The notes beneath the pieces are model-generated. The model was not told the origin of the DNA and did no database searches. It saw only the letters and a list, made by a program, of their open reading frames with translations. This document shows positions 5,043 through 6,688 of a stretch of 6,688 nt of DNA, in pieces; position 1 is the first letter of the stretch, and each line of letters opens with the position of its first letter. The position numbers were made by a program, and so were the translations under genes. Origin of the DNA: Methanosarcinales archaeon (GTDB taxonomy: Archaea; Halobacteriota; Syntropharchaeia; Alkanophagales; Methanospirareceae); assembly GCA_025464585.1 (NCBI GenBank), contig JAODGL010000179.1:1-6688 (forward strand), in the 5' to 3' direction.

Positions 5043-6299
5043 ATGCAAGAAAAAGGGGAATTGGGGAAATCAATAGAAGGTAAAGAGAAGGAACTTTTAG
5101 ATTATCTCACGGAATTAGTAAGAATACCCACTTTTGTGCCCCCAGGGGAAAATTACGGAAAGATAGTGGATTGGCTAATTCCGGTGTTTGAGGATTTCGG
5201 GTTTGAATGTGAAAGGATAGAGATGCCGGAAGATGTTTATGAAGAGCGGCAAAAGAGTGCGGAACTAAGCGGCGAAAGAGTAAACTTACTTGCCACTAAA
5301 GATTTTGGTGCAAGAGAAAGCGTTGATATCTACACGCATTTAGATGTGGTTCCCGCAGGAGAAGGCTGGAGTACTCCCCCTTTTGAGCCTGTGATTAGAG
5401 ATGGCAAGATATACGGGCGTGGTGTAGCGGATTCGAAGGGGAGTGTTGCATCGCTTTTAACAACATTAAGCGTGATGCGCGAGCTGAATTTGGAGAGCAA
5501 ATATAATCTCCGCGTTGCGTTAACTACGGATGAAGAGATAGGACTTTATTCGGGTTTGTGCTTCCTTGCAGATGAAGGACTCCTTCAGGGTGATTATTTG
5601 CTCTGTATGGATGGCGATAACGAGGGTATATGTGTAGCAACAAACGGAGTGATGAACTGGGAGATAAAGGTAGGTGGAAAGTCATGTCATAGCTCCGCTC
5701 CTTTTTTGGGTGTGAATGCAATAGAGAAAGCGGAATTGGTAATGCGAGAGTTGAACGAGTGGAAACGAGAAGTGGAGAGCAGGGAATCAAAAGCACCTTG
5801 CAGTCCTTACATGACTGAAGCCACCGGGCAGAAGCATACAAAACCTGTTTTTAACGTTACGATGATAAACGGAGGCGTAAAGGAGAATATTATACCGCCG
5901 AGCTGTACATTGCGTGGTGACCGGAGGTATATCCCTGAGGAAACGGTTGAGGAAGTGATAACTGAGTTCGAGGATTTTTTGCAACGCGTAAAGAGAAAAC
6001 ACGGGATAGAATTAGAGCTGCATTGTGAGCCAGGGTTCCCTCCCATGTTTACCCATCCAGATGACAAATGGGTGAGAAGGGTGCAGGCTGCCGCTTCAGA
6101 CGCTTTTGGCGCTTCTAAATCCGTAATAGGCGTGCAGGGTGGTTTGGATGTGGGTTATGCGGTGCAGAGAACGAAACAGCCGGTTTGCGCCTTTGGCGTT
6201 GGCAATTGGATAGAGAGCAATGCGCATGGAGCAGATGAAAACGTTAGGATACGAGATTTGAAGGATTATGTCCGGTTTTTGGTAAGGTTGTTGACATAG
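5043..6299 (+). CDS. M20-family metallopeptidase/deacylase (ArgE/DapE/ACY1-like)
   Basis: Seen: 418 residues, close to the usual family length, with the whole two-zinc M20 active site. It has H99 in THLDVVP with D101, the bridging D130 in GRGVADSKG, the catalytic base E164 and ligand E165 in TTDEEIG, D190 in CMDGDNEG, and the C-terminal ligand H395 in AHGADEN. The lid/dimerisation domain lies at about 200-320 and contains GGKSCHSSAP (211-220) and NGGVKENIIPP (276-286). Known: the family hydrolyses amide bonds of N-acyl amino acids or small peptides in the cytoplasm; members include N-acetylornithine deacetylase, N-succinyl-diaminopimelate desuccinylase, aminoacylases and dipeptidases. Which substrate applies here cannot be read from motifs, and no arginine or lysine genes are adjacent. 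The start is taken at ATG 5043; TTG 5061 is possible given the promoter position. The gene is complete, monocistronic-looking and without oddities. Confidence 0.92.
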   Translation: MQEKGELGKSIEGKEKELLDYLTELVRIPTFVPPGENYGKIVDWLIPVFEDFGFECERIEMPEDVYEERQKSAELSGERVNLLATKDFGARESVDIYTHLDVVPAGEGWSTPPFEPVIRDGKIYGRGVADSKGSVASLLTTLSVMRELNLESKYNLRVALTTDEEIGLYSGLCFLADEGLLQGDYLLCMDGDNEGICVATNGVMNWEIKVGGKSCHSSAPFLGVNAIEKAELVMRELNEWKREVESRESKAPCSPYMTEATGQKHTKPVFNVTMINGGVKENIIPPSCTLRGDRRYIPEETVEEVITEFEDFLQRVKRKHGIELELHCEPGFPPMFTHPDDKWVRRVQAAASDAFGASKSVIGVQGGLDVGYAVQRTKQPVCAFGVGNWIESNAHGADENVRIRDLKDYVRFLVRLLT

Positions 6300-6310
6300 G
6301 CGGGGGTTGG

Positions 6311-6323
6311 GCATCCTTGATGC
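6311..6323. other. Small perfect hairpin after the M20 gene
   Basis: GCATC-CTT-GATGC forms a 5-bp stem with a 3-nt loop 12 nt after the M20 stop codon. No T-tract follows directly; the nearest plus-strand T-rich stretch (6390-6400) is about 70 nt further. It could be part of transcript-end processing or chance. Confidence 0.25.
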
Positions 6324-6359
6324 ATAACGGTTTAGGCGAACTATATTTCGCTGTTGAAG

Positions 6360-6376
6360 ATCCATGTAACTCCGTG
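6360..6376 (+). repeat. Short direct repeat, copy 2 (downstream of the M20 gene)
   Basis: ATCCATGTAACTCCGTG, same orientation as the copy at 4980-4996 with 3 mismatches in 17. It lies in the 134-bp gap between the M20 gene and the ORF at 6434. That gap otherwise holds the hairpin at 6311-6323 and a T-rich stretch at 6389-6401, which could serve as terminator for M20 or as a weak TATA element (TTTTTATT, 6390-6397) for the next ORF. Confidence 0.35.
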
Positions 6377-6433
6377 AACCCATGGCAAGTTTTTATTTTT
6401 GTAAGCAATAATGTAATCTAAGGAGCGATTGAC

Positions 6434-6580
6434 ATGGTAAATCAAACTGGTGGAGAAGAAAGCGATTTTCTTCAATATGTTGACATCATTCGAGATTTAT
6501 GTGCCGATGTTACCCAGCGTAAAATTGCAGAACTTTTTCAGGTGACAGATGGGAAGAAAATAGGAACATACATTGCGTGA
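6434..6580 (+). CDS. Small hypothetical protein, 48 aa, possibly the 5' part of a frameshifted gene
   Basis: Seen: ATG at 6434 with Shine-Dalgarno AAGGAG (6420-6425, 8-nt spacing), 48 codons, TGA at 6578. The protein begins MVNQTGGEESDFLQYVDIIRDL, then VTQRKIAELFQVTDGKKIG (26-44), which could be a helix-turn-helix-like segment. No family is recognised. The frame one base over opens just before the stop and reads RDKYLRKEIGVDAIIGRLEE, then stays open to the window edge, so this may be the N-terminal part of a longer protein interrupted by a one-base insertion near 6575-6580. The initiation region is convincing; the product as written may be truncated. Confidence 0.55.
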   Translation: MVNQTGGEESDFLQYVDIIRDLCADVTQRKIAELFQVTDGKKIGTYIA

Positions 6581-6605
6581 TAAATATTTGCGGAAGGAGA
6601 TCGGT

Positions 6606-6688
6606 GTGGATGCAATCATCGGGCGGTTAGAGGAGAAACTTGGTATTACTGAAGTTGAGGATTTAAATGTTACTCCTGGGATAGTGCA
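6606..6688 (+). CDS. 5' end of an unknown gene, runs off the right edge
   Basis: Seen: GTG at 6606 preceded by AAGGAG (6594-6599, 6-nt spacing) and 27 open codons to the window end, beginning VDAIIGRLEEKLGITEVEDL. No domain can be recognised in so short a piece. The same frame is open upstream to 6564, so the region may instead be the continuation of the 6434 ORF after a frameshift, in which case the GTG would be an internal valine. The good ribosome-binding site argues for a separate gene; the tight 25-bp spacing fits an operon either way. Confidence 0.5.
   Translation, partial: MDAIIGRLEEKLGITEVEDLNVTPGIV

Noticed and set aside
5524..6067. Minus-strand ORFs within the M20 gene
   Set aside because: They overlap a complete M20 gene with all metal ligands in frame; the minus-strand peptides show no conserved features.
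1..6688. CRISPR arrays, tRNA or rRNA genes, insertion sequences
   Set aside because: No regularly spaced repeats, cloverleaf-type sequence or transposase motif was seen by eye on either strand.

Overview
The window looks like archaeal chromosome from a lineage that uses tetrahydromethanopterin C1 chemistry. Three things point this way: an unmistakable methenyl-H4MPT cyclohydrolase (mch), genes of the siroheme-dependent (Ahb) heme pathway typical of methanogens and their relatives, and TATA-box-like promoters close to start codons. The gene set, moderate GC and decayed accessory genes would suit a methanogen or an anaerobic methane/alkane oxidiser (for example an ANME-1-like or Archaeoglobi-related archaeon). 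That placement is inference; no 16S or other marker is present.

Layout. Positions 1-1760 (minus strand) hold a siroheme decarboxylase subunit (AhbA-type, cut by the left edge) and, upstream of it, the radical SAM/SPASM heme synthase AhbD. A 126-bp divergent promoter region (1761-1886) with a perfect palindrome separates ahbD from mch (1887-2849, plus strand). Downstream of mch, probably co-transcribed, are a 75-residue unknown protein (2887-3114) and a P-loop ATPase of the OLD/AAA_15-AAA_21 kind (3116-4075) split by two frameshifts. A phosphoribosyltransferase with a C-terminal extension lies convergent on the minus strand (about 4123-4782). A 5' remnant of a HicA-like toxin gene (4894-4989) sits between it and an intact M20-family metallopeptidase/deacylase (5043-6299, plus strand). 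The right end (6434-6688) carries a 48-codon ORF followed by the start of another, possibly one frameshifted gene.

How the parts relate. AhbA and AhbD act at the first and last decarboxylation stages of siroheme-to-heme conversion. Mch acts in the C1 pathway. A short shared regulatory region drives the two blocks apart, so they could be co-regulated, though nothing proves it. The phosphoribosyltransferase (purine salvage) and M20 enzyme (amino-acid or peptide metabolism) are stand-alone genes with their own promoters. The broken ATPase and HicA fragment show that accessory genes inserted between housekeeping genes have been decaying here. I see no intact novel system. The best leads are the 75-aa protein beside mch, the palindromic divergent promoter, and the frameshifted ATPase. 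No rRNA, tRNA, CRISPR array or intact mobile element was seen.
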